A stretch of DNA of 64,000 nucleotides, taken from the NCBI GenBank assembly GCA_029781865.1, contig JAKOVW010000032.1, forward strand, positions 124,001 to 188,000, read 5' to 3'. The notes below the pieces were generated by a model. It saw only the letters and a list, made by a program, of their open reading frames with translations, made no database searches and had not been told where the DNA came from. A program made the translations under genes and the position numbers. Source of the stretch: Bacteroidota bacterium (GTDB lineage Bacteria; Bacteroidota; Bacteroidia; Chitinophagales; Saprospiraceae). This document shows positions 20,318 through 29,026 of this stretch, piece by piece. Every line of letters begins with the position of its first letter. The stretch's first letter is position 1.

Positions 20318-20842
20318 TCAGGCGTTGATATACTTTTTGACTTGTGACAACCAAATGAGCCACAAAAAAATGGCAATTAACGTAAATAAGATTACTCCTC
20401 CGTGCAGATGCAGGAATTCAAATCCAGCTCTCCAATGGATACCGGCCATATACAAACCGGCAATTCTAAACAAATTCAAAATGGATAGAATAATAATTCC
20501 GGTTAAGATTCCTTTCAATTTATGTTTCCATGCGATATATGGAAACGCTATGATCGCGCAGATGTACAGAGCAGTTGCTTCCATGCCGTCACAACCATTT
20601 TTAATGCTGACCTGAAAATCCGAACCAGCTATGATATCTCCACTTGCTTCTGTTTGATAGGACAACAAATGCAATATGGAGTTAGACAAACTTGCCTGGG
20701 TGGCAAGCAACGGATTCATCAGCCAATTTTCATATACCGGTGAATAGTAAAAGATATAAAATAAAAGCATTAGCCCAAAAAAGGCAGACAAAAATCTAAA
20801 AATAGGTGATTTGGAATTCCACCAAATTTGGATTGCAGACAT
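20318..20842 (-). CDS. xrtH: exosortase/archaeosortase-family transpeptidase (XrtH-like)
   Basis: 174 residues with several membrane helices. The three family residues are visible: Cys84 in NGCDGMEA, Arg126 in NLFRIAGLY, and His145/147 in FEFLHLHGG, in the correct order and spacing. Exosortases are inner-membrane cysteine transpeptidases that cut C-terminal sorting signals and transfer the protein to another anchor. The small size fits XrtH, which handles IPTLxxWG signals, and a protein ending in that kind of signal (VPTMTQWG) is encoded 0.5 kb upstream. The gene leads a coupled row with a membrane protein and the prodomain-like lipoprotein. The exosortase family is certain; the H subtype is inferred from the substrate motif and size. 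Confidence 0.88.
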   Translation of the reverse strand: MSAIQIWWNSKSPIFRFLSAFFGLMLLFYIFYYSPVYENWLMNPLLATQASLSNSILHLLSYQTEASGDIIAGSDFQVSIKNGCDGMEATALYICAIIAFPYIAWKHKLKGILTGIIILSILNLFRIAGLYMAGIHWRAGFEFLHLHGGVILFTLIAIFLWLIWLSQVKKYINA

Positions 20843-21058
20843 TTAATACTTTTTAGATGTTAGTGGTTAATTGCTTTCATGATTTTTGAATCATTCTACA
20901 TTAGTACTGCTGATAATTCTTTGAGTGACTGTAATTATTGACTTAGTAAAAACAAAGAATACGGTTGTTCCAGATTATCATTCGGCTATTCACTTCCCCG
21001 GCTGAATTTGAACAGTGCCGATTTAATATCTGAATCCATTTTTTATGACCTGCCCGAA

Positions 21059-21253
21059 TCATTTTTGATTAAATAAGAATAATAGGTGAATAAAATAAGC
21101 CAATATAGGTACGGTTACAATCATACAAATAATATCGGCAGTAGTGTATTCTCCCCAGATCAGATAGATTAAAATCCAGCCTAATATGGCCAGAAGGCAA
21201 GCAATAACAAAGGCTTTGTCAAACAAAGCTCTATTGAAAGGAAAATTCAGCAT
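21059..21253 (-). CDS. small two-helix membrane protein
   Basis: 64 residues from ATG 21253; a TTG 9 bp upstream is less likely. Two hydrophobic segments are visible (AFVIACLLAILGWILIYLIW and IICMIVTVPILAYFIHLLFL) with a short acidic turn between them, so it is probably an integral inner-membrane hairpin. A candidate -7 element TAACTTTG sits just upstream, which supports a real gene. It lies between the exosortase and its likely substrate and may belong to the same system, but no family is recognised. Confidence 0.6.
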   Translation of the reverse strand: MLNFPFNRALFDKAFVIACLLAILGWILIYLIWGEYTTADIICMIVTVPILAYFIHLLFLFNQK

Positions 21254-21272
21254 GGTAATCAAAATTGCGGTG

Positions 21273-21280
21273 CAAAGTTA
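21273..21280 (-). promoter_or_regulatory. candidate -7 element TAACTTTG for the small membrane protein
   Basis: Minus-strand TAACTTTG fits TAnnTTTG and lies 19 bp before ATG 21253. No TTG at the usual -33 position was found. Confidence 0.4.
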
Positions 21281-21315
21281 ACCCTTGTTTTGGTTGCTTT
21301 AAAATAAGCGGGAAA

Positions 21316-21348
21316 TAAAAAAAGGGCAACTGAAACCAGTTGCCCTTT
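21316..21348 (-). terminator. rho-independent terminator after the VPTMTQWG protein gene
   Basis: AAAGGGCAACTG (21321-21332) and CAGTTGCCCTTT (21337-21348) form a 12-bp stem with a 4-nt loop. On the minus strand it runs into a stretch of seven T. It lies about 30 bp past the stop at 21377. Confidence 0.85.
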
Positions 21349-21376
21349 ATGTTTTAATTCCTTTTCAGGAATAATA

Positions 21377-22099
21377 TTATTGTTTTACTGAAGCTCTTTG
21401 AGTAAAGTTATAAAGAGCTACTGAAGCAAAAGTCAAAATGATAAGACCGAACAGGAATAATCCCCATTGAGTCATTGTAGGAACCGGAGTACCACCTATG
21501 GTCAACAATTTTTTACATTCTGCATTTGAACAAGCGATCAAACCCGGAGCTGTAGTGTTGGTAAGTGTGATATTCATTGCACTGTTTGCACCATTGAATC
21601 CCCAGATTACGACATCAAAATCCGTACAAGCTGGTACGTTTTTGTCATAGTTGTCAAGGAACCAAGCGAAGAAACCTCCTGTGTCATTGAAATTCCTACC
21701 AGCTGCACCTGCACAAGTCAAGTTAGCTGAATAAGTACCATCTACTGAAAAGCAAAGCATTTGAGCGTTAGTTGTAACTACGCTTGTTTTAATCGTAACA
21801 CAAGCAGGAACTAAAGCTGTGTTTTTGAATTTCAATGCTTCTGCACGACCAGCAAACGTACTGGTACAATTGTTTGGAGAAGGACAAGTACCTCTGTTTC
21901 CAAATCCGTTCGCACCAACGATGTTGGTGTTTGTTGGAGCAAAAGACTGATAACCCGTAGCACATGGGTAACCAGAAGGTTTTGCCTGATTAAAACTAGA
22001 ACGGAACGGGAAGGTAATTCCACTTCCGCCACCGCTATTTGCGAAAGCAGCAACTGATACTGCTATAACGGCTAATATACTGAAGGATAATTTTTTCAT
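21377..22099 (-). CDS. secreted protein with IPTL-CTERM-type exosortase sorting signal
   Basis: 240 residues. A signal peptide (MKKLSFSILAVIAVSVAAFA) is followed by a Gly/Ser-rich mature part with several cysteines. The C-terminus has the tripartite sorting signal: VPTMTQWG at 206-213, a hydrophobic helix FLFGLIILTFASVALY, and a basic tail with R235 and K239. This variant of IPTLxxWG is the recognition motif of exosortase H, which is encoded about 0.5 kb downstream. The protein is therefore probably exported by Sec, then cut near VPTMTQWG and transferred to an unknown anchor. It sits 39 bp after a small secreted protein gene and ends in a strong terminator. The function of the mature part is unknown. 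Confidence 0.88.
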   Translation of the reverse strand: MKKLSFSILAVIAVSVAAFANSGGGSGITFPFRSSFNQAKPSGYPCATGYQSFAPTNTNIVGANGFGNRGTCPSPNNCTSTFAGRAEALKFKNTALVPACVTIKTSVVTTNAQMLCFSVDGTYSANLTCAGAAGRNFNDTGGFFAWFLDNYDKNVPACTDFDVVIWGFNGANSAMNITLTNTTAPGLIACSNAECKKLLTIGGTPVPTMTQWGLFLFGLIILTFASVALYNFTQRASVKQ

Positions 22100-22138
22100 G
22101 ATATTGAAAAATTTAAATTGAATTAATAGATTAGAAAA

Positions 22139-22495
22139 TTAGCCCCTGTAAACAACAAGGAGTGCATTATTTAAACTCTGTGGAGTCATATTTCCAATGT
22201 GTACACTGTTTTCTCTTTGAATCTTCATGTACAATCTTTGATTTTGAATATCAAATGTAAACTGACCATACACGTTGAAGGCAGTTACATATTTTTGGAA
22301 ATAATCAGCAGCTTCCTTATAGCTAGTAAAATGGAACTGGCTGATGTTGATAACATATTCATCTTGCCATCCGATTGATTCGTCAACCTTGATCAGCCCG
22401 TTAGCATCTACAGTACCTGTAATTGCTTGAGCATGAATAGCGTTGGTAACGAATACCAGGCAAAAGAATGCGAGCATTTTATACAAATTATTCAT
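22139..22495 (-). CDS. small secreted protein of unknown function
   Basis: 118 residues beginning with a clear signal peptide that ends IHAQ. The mature 95 residues are a mix of predicted strands and one helix (SYKEAADYFQKYVTAF) with no cysteines and no recognised domain. It is the first gene of the unit containing the exosortase-sorted protein, so the two are likely co-expressed. It carries no sorting signal itself. I do not recognise the family. Confidence 0.75.
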   Translation of the reverse strand: MNNLYKMLAFFCLVFVTNAIHAQAITGTVDANGLIKVDESIGWQDEYVINISQFHFTSYKEAADYFQKYVTAFNVYGQFTFDIQNQRLYMKIQRENSVHIGNMTPQSLNNALLVVYRG

Positions 22496-22903
22496 GGTAT
22501 TGGTTTAAAATTATGTGAATAAAAGATTAAGTAAATAAATAACCAATACAATCTGGAAGGAGATAATAGGACACCATTGTGTTGATATGCATCATTCACA
22601 GGATAGATTGGTTCAATAAGTCACCTAATGCTTTACCAATTCTTACCCTGCTAGCATTATATATGGTTTAAGTCTTGGTTTAGCTTGGGCACACAGGTCC
22701 CTTAGGCAGTGACAAAAGTAGAAATAATCTAGTGAATAACTTTAGGTGGAAATGGTATTTTTTATATTAATAGAATAATTAATATATAAATTCATGTCAC
22801 ATTTGAAGTGTTTAATTTCGAATCCATCACAAAAATAGCCTTTGCAGTTAACTTCATCGCATCCAATTCAACGAATTGCTTAATTTTAGAAAAATTAGTT
22901 CAC
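22496..22903. other. intergenic region with a long leader
   Basis: About 400 bp between divergent genes. On the minus strand a -7 element TACTTTTG (22713-22720) would give the secreted-protein/VPTMTQWG unit a leader of about 210 nt. On the plus side TAATTTTA lies just before ATG 22904, a near-miss to the consensus. No gene is seen. Confidence 0.5.
22713..22720 (-). promoter_or_regulatory. candidate -7 element TACTTTTG for the exosortase-substrate unit
   Basis: Minus-strand TACTTTTG fits TAnnTTTG. The first start codon (22495) is about 218 bp downstream, an unusually long leader for this window. The -33 position holds GTTA rather than TTG. Confidence 0.45.
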
Positions 22904-23470
22904 ATGAAATCAACGATAAGCGCTTGCCACCTAACCTTCATACACCTGATTTTTGCAATTTTATTGTCAATCACCGCATCGACTTTACAAGCTCAAAAGA
23001 CCAATCCGGCTAAAGCACCTAATTCAATTGCCGCACCTAATTCCGGATTCAAAAATTTTTCCCTTCGTTTCGATCGCCTTATTCAAAAGAACGAATTAAA
23101 CCATCTGCCTAAATTAAATCAGGCTCAGACCGATTCCTGGAAAATACAGGACATTGACGCATTTTATGAGCCTTCATACGTATATCATTTCTTAGATACC
23201 GTTGCCGTCAGTGAAAAACATCTTCTGGCACTTATCGCCCGAGAATATGCCAACGAAAACATCATCTGGCTTTGCAAGTATGATCAAATTGGTAAAATGA
23301 TCCACGCCGACCAGGTCTATTATGATAATGCGGAAGGCAATTATCTATTGGAAAGTACATTGAAAAATAATATCCTGACTCTTTATTCAGAAGATGTCAA
23401 TGAAGGCAAGAGAAAAAAAGTTCACCGTATTGATGCCAAACTAAACATTATCCCTCCCATCAAGCCATAG
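22904..23470 (+). CDS. secreted protein of unknown function
   Basis: 188 residues from ATG 22904. An earlier in-frame ATG at 22808 would place 32 residues before the signal peptide and is disfavoured. The signal peptide ends TLQAQ. A Pro/Asn/Ala-rich linker (NPAKAPNSIAAPNSG) precedes a globular region with many aromatics and recurrent Tyr/Asp, without recognised motifs. It stands alone, divergent from the exosortase-substrate unit. Periplasmic or surface location is likely. Confidence 0.7.
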   Translation: MKSTISACHLTFIHLIFAILLSITASTLQAQKTNPAKAPNSIAAPNSGFKNFSLRFDRLIQKNELNHLPKLNQAQTDSWKIQDIDAFYEPSYVYHFLDTVAVSEKHLLALIAREYANENIIWLCKYDQIGKMIHADQVYYDNAEGNYLLESTLKNNILTLYSEDVNEGKRKKVHRIDAKLNIIPPIKP

Positions 23471-23652
23471 TCCATTCAACCAATCCTTTAAACAGGTTTC
23501 TTACCAGGAACTGTCTACAAGATTTTAAAAGCCCTAAGCGTCTCGCTACCGCTTCTGATTCATCATCCAAATCCGTGTTGGAATACCGGGAAGTTCAGGA
23601 TGTAACTGAGTTGGGGAGAATAGAATCTTTGTTTCCCTATTACTCAACTCAT

Positions 23653-24429
23653 TTACTTTTGCGCTGGTTCGGCCTGAAGTTTAAACGTCCGTTCAACAGG
23701 ATTTAACGGAGAATTTACGGGAGCACCGCTGGAATCGATCAAAGTCAATTTGATTTTATTTTCACCCATTGGCAATCCTTCGAGATAATAAGGCTCCCAT
23801 TTATCAATGATAAATTCTTTGTCGTTGACGTTCGCTTTGACCTTGTATTGATTGCCCAGTGTGCAATTAACCAAATAAAAATCGAGCATTACTTTTTTAG
23901 TATCCGCTCCGACATAAGCCCCTTTAGGTCTGGAATAAAACAACATCGGCGCTGTAACAGGCTCAAGTTTTTTAAAGGAACTATCCTGAATGCTTGCTTT
24001 GACCAATACAGAGGCCGCTTGAGTTTTGATACTCTCATGATAGGATCTGGAAAGAAATGCAAGAATATAATGCTCACCATCTTCAATTTTATAATGAAAC
24101 TGCGGCTCGTATCTGGCTTCGTATGGCTTATTGTCAACAATTAAATGAATGTGTTGCCCTTTATCTGAATTTGCACACATTTTTTGGGGGGCATCCGGAG
24201 TTTGTTGCCCTAACTGATAATTTCCCTGAATGACAAAAGTAAAATCCCCCATTTTATAATCCATTTTACTGATAGCCGCATCAGGAAATTGAACAGAAGA
24301 TTCAAAAGGACTCATTTTTATTTCTGCCGGTGCGGCAGTTGCAGCTGATGAATTTTCCTGCTTTGATTTGCATCCCCATAGTCCAATCAATAAGAATGCA
24401 TTAAATAGTAGTAAATAGGTTCCTTTCAT
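23653..24429 (-). CDS. lipoprotein with HxHxxVDN-type domain, function unknown
   Basis: 258 residues. LIGLWGC is a lipobox, followed by an Ala/Ser-rich linker. The central part holds GQHIHLIVDNKPYEARYEP and later IEDGEHYILAFLSRSYHES, a pattern like DUF4399 and related periplasmic beta domains in which His residues line a possible ligand or metal site. The C-terminal part looks like another beta sandwich (YYLEGLPMGENKIKLTLID). No neighbour shares an obvious pathway. The general fold is moderately supported; function is unknown. Confidence 0.7.
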   Translation of the reverse strand: MKGTYLLLFNAFLLIGLWGCKSKQENSSAATAAPAEIKMSPFESSVQFPDAAISKMDYKMGDFTFVIQGNYQLGQQTPDAPQKMCANSDKGQHIHLIVDNKPYEARYEPQFHYKIEDGEHYILAFLSRSYHESIKTQAASVLVKASIQDSSFKKLEPVTAPMLFYSRPKGAYVGADTKKVMLDFYLVNCTLGNQYKVKANVNDKEFIIDKWEPYYLEGLPMGENKIKLTLIDSSGAPVNSPLNPVERTFKLQAEPAQK

Positions 24430-24627
24430 AATTTTAGAATTGAGCTTAAAAGTAAGATTTTTTGCAGCCTTATGCTTTATTAATAATGAGTATCTTTTGG
24501 AATCCGGTAACCGGTCTTCAAAGAAAAATTGATCTAAGTTATAGATTTTCAGACTAATATTCGTCCGTTATCACGTTCTTTCCTGTTTGTATTCAGCTTG
24601 GGACTTTCTTTCATTTGCCAATCAAAA

Positions 24628-24660
24628 TTGGCTTTTTCTGCTTAGAGCAAATTATCTTTG
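24628..24660 (+). promoter_or_regulatory. promoter for tRNA-Ser and tRNA-His
   Basis: TTG at 24628-24630 and TATCTTTG at 24653-24660 with a 22-bp spacer match the Bacteroidota TTG/TAnnTTTG consensus. Predicted transcription start is about 36 nt upstream of the mature tRNA-Ser. Confidence 0.65.
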
Positions 24661-24701
24661 CGTCTCGTTTTAGAGAAATAAAGATTTCTTAGCTAATAAC
24701 A

Positions 24702-24786
24702 GGAGGAATGGCAGAGTGGTTTAACGCGGCGGTCTTGAAAACCGTTGACTGTAACAGGTCCGGGGGTTCGAATCCCTCTTCCTCCG
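24702..24786 (+). tRNA. tRNA-Ser (anticodon TGA)
   Basis: An 85-nt cloverleaf with a 7-bp acceptor stem (GGAGGAA with TTCCTCC), the D-loop GTGGTTTAAC, the anticodon loop CTTGAAA giving anticodon TGA, a long variable arm typical of serine tRNA, and the T-loop TTCGAAT. Discriminator G; the 3' CCA is not encoded. Confidence 0.95.
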
Positions 24787-24866
24787 CAAAACGGCTTTCA
24801 ATTGGGTATGTTAGCCGGAACAGATAGAATTCAGAATTTTATCGATTGTTTCATCAAATCCCTTAT

Positions 24867-24941
24867 GGTGGTTGTAGCTCAGTTGGTTAGAGCATCGGAT
24901 TGTGGTTCCGAGGGTCGTGGGTTCGAATCCCATCATCCACC
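24867..24941 (+). tRNA. tRNA-His (anticodon GTG)
   Basis: The cloverleaf has D-loop GTTGGTTAGA, anticodon loop TTGTGGT (anticodon GTG) and T-loop TTCGAAT. An extra 5' G (24867) faces discriminator C (24941), as required for histidine tRNA. One U-U mismatch is seen in the acceptor stem. CCA is not encoded. Confidence 0.94.
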
Positions 24942-24944
24942 CCC

Positions 24945-24975
24945 AAAAAACCTCCATTTCAGGAGGTTTTTTTTT
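24945..24975 (+). terminator. rho-independent terminator after tRNA-His
   Basis: AAAACCTCC and GGAGGTTTT form a stem around the loop ATTTCA, followed by nine T, starting 4 nt after the tRNA. Confidence 0.88.
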
Positions 24976-25031
24976 GCGCTTTATTATGATCAATCTGTAC
25001 TAAAGGAATTTCTTACTTTATTGCGCATACC

Positions 25032-25073
25032 AAATGACCTGAATTAATAATTTCACTTCAGGTCATTTTTTTA
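25032..25073 (+). terminator. second terminator-like hairpin downstream of the tRNAs
   Basis: AAATGACCTGAA (25032-25043) pairs exactly with TTCAGGTCATTT (25057-25068), loop 13 nt, followed by a T-run to 25072. Confidence 0.75.
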
Positions 25074-25183
25074 ATTTTGAAAAGCACTGTCGTATTTCAA
25101 CGGGAACAATAATTCAATAGTAGGTAACAACTGAATGGCACCATTTAGTCATTCCACTTTTCACAAAAAATAAAATGGAAATA

Positions 25184-25203
25184 CATTCGGGTCAAACCGA
25201 ATG
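25184..25203 (-). terminator. possible terminator of the FG-GAP protein gene
   Basis: CATTCGG and CCGAATG form a 7-bp stem with a 6-nt loop, 33 bp past the stop at 25236. On the minus strand a T-rich but interrupted tract follows. Confidence 0.45.
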
Positions 25204-25235
25204 CTTAGGTATTAGCATTGCAGAATAAAGTAAAT

Positions 25236-28076
25236 TTAAAAGACGACAATCCGAAAGGAATAACTTCTTCTTTGATTCGAAGTAATAAATCTGCAAAAAT
25301 AAATTCCCGGGGTCATTGAAGATATGTGCAATGCATTTACGGGATTCACATTTTGATAACTTTGGATCACCCTACCCTCCAGATTACAAATATCCAATTG
25401 TAAAATTGGCATTTCCATTCCAAAAAATAACAATTGATTTCCTTCGACGATGTGAACTCCCGGCCTTTCCTTGTTTTGATTATCCGTTTTATCAGGACTC
25501 AATAACACTGGCACTTCAATGCGATCGCTCACACACATCTCGTCTTCAGCGCGAATAACCCAATCATAAAAATAATAGAAATAACTATCTCCTTTATCTG
25601 ATGTAAGAATGCGCAATTTATCTTCTATGAAGAAGGGGTAATAAAAGTCTTTATCACTGCGATACAACTTCGGACTTTTCGTACCGAGACTCAACAGATT
25701 TTGTTCTTCACTCGTAGTTAAACGATATGCTTTTTTAGCTGCAGGCACATGATATCCAAGATATAGTTGTGATTTGCCTTTTCCCAATTGCACTAATGTT
25801 GAATCCAGCAAATTTCCCGCGGCATCAAACAAGCGTATGCGTCTTTCTCCGGGATCATCTGTAAACACAGTTACTGAATCCAACACCAAATCCCGATAGA
25901 CATTAAACAACATTTGATTGTTAATAAAATTGGCGTGGTACGGCGTCGATTCATACGAAGGAACGACAGGTCCTCCATGGACATCCCCATAGGAATGAAG
26001 CTCGAATGATTCTGCCCAAAAAGAACGGGATGCAAACAGGGTATCTGTGATAAAATCTTTACCGGTATAAAGCGGATAGATGCTATCCCTTGATTCATAC
26101 CATTTGATATTTTCCTGATTTCCTTTTAATTCTGCCCTTGTAAAAGAATAGATTGTATCCGGTTGAATCAAGGGTATTGCAGGAGCTTTAAAATTTAAAA
26201 CAGTTAATGTGTCCGTATATTCTGTCTTACAATATCCATCAATGCTTCCAAAATACTGACCTGAATCCGATACCAGCAATTTATCTGAAATCGTATCCGT
26301 TGACCATCGCACTTGTGGATATTCGTCTACTTTAAGCTCGAGTATTTCGCCCTCACAAAGTATCTTCGAAAAGTTAACATTCAGCCTGGGTTCAATTACC
26401 GGATTGATGCGTATTGAATTCGGATTGGAAATGAGAAAACAATTTTGATTATCTTTTGCGGTATAAAAATAAACACCTTCTGTATTCACTTTAATAAAAG
26501 GCCCTGTCACTCCATTATTCCAGACTACAGAAATATGTCTGGGATCAGCATAAAATGAGGTATCGACTTTGTCACAAAAAGAATACTCTTTTGAAGCTGT
26601 GGAAGAATTAAAAGGATACAAACAAGTCGATTCATTCAGCAAATATTTTTGATCTCCATTCAAATTGTAATAATGGTCAATATGACCTGAAGGCCAAAAA
26701 ACGACAATACTATCTGCCTTATTAGAATTTCCCAAACCGAAATGCAGATTTAAACTATTTTGAATTCCGTAGGATTCACCACCATGCAATTCTCGAACCT
26801 GCAACTTGTTTCCGGTAAACAGTTTTATTTTAACACCAATTCCATTATTGTTGGATTGACTGCCTTTAAAACTAAATGTAATGAAGTGATTTTGATTACC
26901 CGGATTCAGCCATAGTTTATCTCTTTTGTTCCCTGGTGCATTGAGCAGACTTGCATAGGAAGCGTACAAATCCAAAAATCCATCATTGTTGTAATCACCG
27001 GCAGCACAACTACTGAATGGATTTTCTGAAAGATTCAAATCCTCCTTCACAAAATTCATATTGCCGTCATTCAACCAAAATTCGGTAGCCGTTCCCGTTA
27101 CTACGATATCGATATCCCCGTCATTATCCACATCAAAAGCCATAACCTGCAATTCGATTCCACCGCAATTCAATCCGGATTGTATCGTGCGATCTTCAAA
27201 TGTATGATCCGGTAATTGCTTGAGAAGCCTGCAAGGAGTGTAATGATTGATCACAAATAAATCAAACAAACCATCGTTGTCAAAATCTTCAAAAACGGAT
27301 ACCCAGGATTGATCTCCGAGGTTTGTATTTATAGCAGCAGCCCGCTCCGTCCACTGACCTGAATCCTTTACATAAAATAAATTGACCCGACGCAGATCTG
27401 CCGGATCATCCACGCCCGGTTTGCATTTTGAAATATAGAGATCCGGATCCCCATCCCAATCAAAATCAGTCCAGATGCATCCATAGTTTCCACCATTTTT
27501 ACTTCTATCCGAAAGATTTAAATTAAGGATAACTGTATCTCTTATTAACATACCAGATCCATTGTTTGTGTACGTCCTGGTTGCTCCATTGTCATCTGTT
27601 AATGTATAATCCAGCCAGCCATCCTGGTTGTAATCAAATATGCAGGCCGCTTGTGTAAACAGGTTGGCATCATCTACGATTGAAAGTTGAAATCCGGATT
27701 TATTTTGATATAAAATGCTAACCAGCATACTTTCGCCGCTGATCAATATGTCGTTGTAACCATTTTTATCGATATCTGCTACATTTATCGAATAAACCAG
27801 AGAGGTTTTATGAAACGGAAGTGCGGTCCAGTAAAAATGCGCAAACCCATTATTGATTCCTAACCACAAATGCTTGGACTGGTCCAGTACCAGTATATCA
27901 TCAATGTCATCGCCATTGACATCTGCACATGCCATAGAAACACCACTGTAAAAATTTTGATTAATTACGGCTTCTTTCCAGTTCGATTGAGCCATCAAAC
28001 CATTCGCGAAAACTGTCCAACAAAAAACAAGACAAATAAAATTCGTCCGGCTTAAGTTACCTTTACCCGAATTCAT
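25236..28076 (-). CDS. secreted FG-GAP/VCBS repeat protein with ASPIC/UnbV domain and T9SS C-terminus
   Basis: 946 residues from ATG 28076. A longer frame from 28103 is rejected because a TATATTTG -7 element lies between the two starts. Signal peptide to about residue 30. Seven or so calcium-binding FG-GAP repeats follow (DVNGDDIDDIL, DIDKNGYNDIL, DFDWDGDPDLY, DFDNDGLFDLF, DVDNDGDIDIV, DYNNDGFLDLY), then an ASPIC/UnbV unit (GIGVKIKLFTGNK, HFGLGNSNKADSIVVFWPSG). Ig-like modules and a C-terminal beta domain (LDICNLEGRVIQ, GIYFCRFI) resembling a T9SS type A sorting domain complete it. This CRTAC1-like layout predicts a beta-propeller on the cell surface. Substrate is unknown. Confidence 0.9.
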   Translation of the reverse strand: MNSGKGNLSRTNFICLVFCWTVFANGLMAQSNWKEAVINQNFYSGVSMACADVNGDDIDDILVLDQSKHLWLGINNGFAHFYWTALPFHKTSLVYSINVADIDKNGYNDILISGESMLVSILYQNKSGFQLSIVDDANLFTQAACIFDYNQDGWLDYTLTDDNGATRTYTNNGSGMLIRDTVILNLNLSDRSKNGGNYGCIWTDFDWDGDPDLYISKCKPGVDDPADLRRVNLFYVKDSGQWTERAAAINTNLGDQSWVSVFEDFDNDGLFDLFVINHYTPCRLLKQLPDHTFEDRTIQSGLNCGGIELQVMAFDVDNDGDIDIVVTGTATEFWLNDGNMNFVKEDLNLSENPFSSCAAGDYNNDGFLDLYASYASLLNAPGNKRDKLWLNPGNQNHFITFSFKGSQSNNNGIGVKIKLFTGNKLQVRELHGGESYGIQNSLNLHFGLGNSNKADSIVVFWPSGHIDHYYNLNGDQKYLLNESTCLYPFNSSTASKEYSFCDKVDTSFYADPRHISVVWNNGVTGPFIKVNTEGVYFYTAKDNQNCFLISNPNSIRINPVIEPRLNVNFSKILCEGEILELKVDEYPQVRWSTDTISDKLLVSDSGQYFGSIDGYCKTEYTDTLTVLNFKAPAIPLIQPDTIYSFTRAELKGNQENIKWYESRDSIYPLYTGKDFITDTLFASRSFWAESFELHSYGDVHGGPVVPSYESTPYHANFINNQMLFNVYRDLVLDSVTVFTDDPGERRIRLFDAAGNLLDSTLVQLGKGKSQLYLGYHVPAAKKAYRLTTSEEQNLLSLGTKSPKLYRSDKDFYYPFFIEDKLRILTSDKGDSYFYYFYDWVIRAEDEMCVSDRIEVPVLLSPDKTDNQNKERPGVHIVEGNQLLFFGMEMPILQLDICNLEGRVIQSYQNVNPVNALHISSMTPGIYFCRFITSNQRRSYSFRIVVF

Positions 28077-28080
28077 TATG

Positions 28081-28088
28081 CAAATATA
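28081..28088 (-). promoter_or_regulatory. -7 element TATATTTG just before the FG-GAP protein start
   Basis: Minus-strand TATATTTG ends 4 bp before ATG 28076, implying a leaderless mRNA and deciding the start codon. The divergent methyltransferase starts only 18 bp upstream of it. Confidence 0.5.
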
Positions 28089-28105
28089 TAGTATTTTTAT
28101 CATGC

Positions 28106-28924
28106 ATGTTTATGTCTTCCATTCCCTGGACCGAACGCTTTAGAATCTATCTTGATTTCTACTTCAGAGCAGAAACCAGATACAATATTCATTCACCGTT
28201 TCTCTTTGACCTTATTGAATTCGCATTCGATACAGACCGCATTTACTACGATTTCAATATTTTGCAAGAAGCCACTAATTGCATACTTAGAAATCAAACA
28301 TCAATACCGGCTGATGATTTCTCTGTTAAACATCGGCAAAACAATTCAAACATCAGTCAGCTTTTTTTAAAGTCAGGGCACTCCTCTGATGCTTATGAAT
28401 GCCTGTACCGTCTGGCTTGTTTTTTAAAACCAAACAAAATACTGGAATTAGGATCCTGTGCAGGAATGAGTGCAATGAGCCTGGCGCTTGGATATAAACC
28501 CGCGAAAGTAATCAGCCTGGAAGGAAATGAATATCTGAGCTCATTTGCGAATTCATTATTTCATCAATTCAAACTTAATACTATTCAATGTTTACATATT
28601 GATTTCAACTCTTTTTTTGAAACACAGACAGAAAATGATTTCGATTTAGTTTTTGTAGATGGCGATCACAACTATGAAAGTACTCTTGCGAATTTCTCAA
28701 AAATTAATCATTGCACTTCTGATAAGGCCGTAATTGTCCTGGATGATATTCATTGGTCATCGGGCATGTATGCTGCCTGGAATAAGATCAAGCAGGATCC
28801 ATCCATTCGCTGCAGCCTGGAAACGATTCGCTGGGGCTTTCTCTTTAAAAATGAATCTCTTGCCAAAGGGGATTATACATTTATACACGAAAAATTCAAA
28901 CCCTGGAAACTGGGATTGTTTTAA
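28106..28924 (+). CDS. class I SAM-dependent methyltransferase (O-methyltransferase-like)
   Basis: 272 residues; an alternative start at 28112 (MSSIPWTER) removes two residues. SAM-binding motif I is ILELGSCAGMSAMSLAL, followed by an acidic strand end VISLEGN. The LVFVDGDHNYE and VIVLDDIHWSSGM motifs are typical of the Methyltransf_24/O-methyltransferase group, where the Asp residues may bind a metal. It is a cytoplasmic enzyme whose substrate cannot be inferred. It is divergent from the FG-GAP gene with overlapping promoter space. Confidence 0.85.
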   Translation: MFMSSIPWTERFRIYLDFYFRAETRYNIHSPFLFDLIEFAFDTDRIYYDFNILQEATNCILRNQTSIPADDFSVKHRQNNSNISQLFLKSGHSSDAYECLYRLACFLKPNKILELGSCAGMSAMSLALGYKPAKVISLEGNEYLSSFANSLFHQFKLNTIQCLHIDFNSFFETQTENDFDLVFVDGDHNYESTLANFSKINHCTSDKAVIVLDDIHWSSGMYAAWNKIKQDPSIRCSLETIRWGFLFKNESLAKGDYTFIHEKFKPWKLGLF

Positions 28925-29026
28925 GTGCCGCATGTTAAGCGTGAAAATGTTTGCTACACTCTATACCAACACCTAATCAGAATGCTAAGAATAATATCTA
29001 AAGAACGGAAATACTTCCGGGGTAAG

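Noticed and set aside
24745-25047. A 100-codon open frame across the two tRNAs
   Set aside because: It covers both cloverleaf genes and a terminator and cannot be a real coding region.
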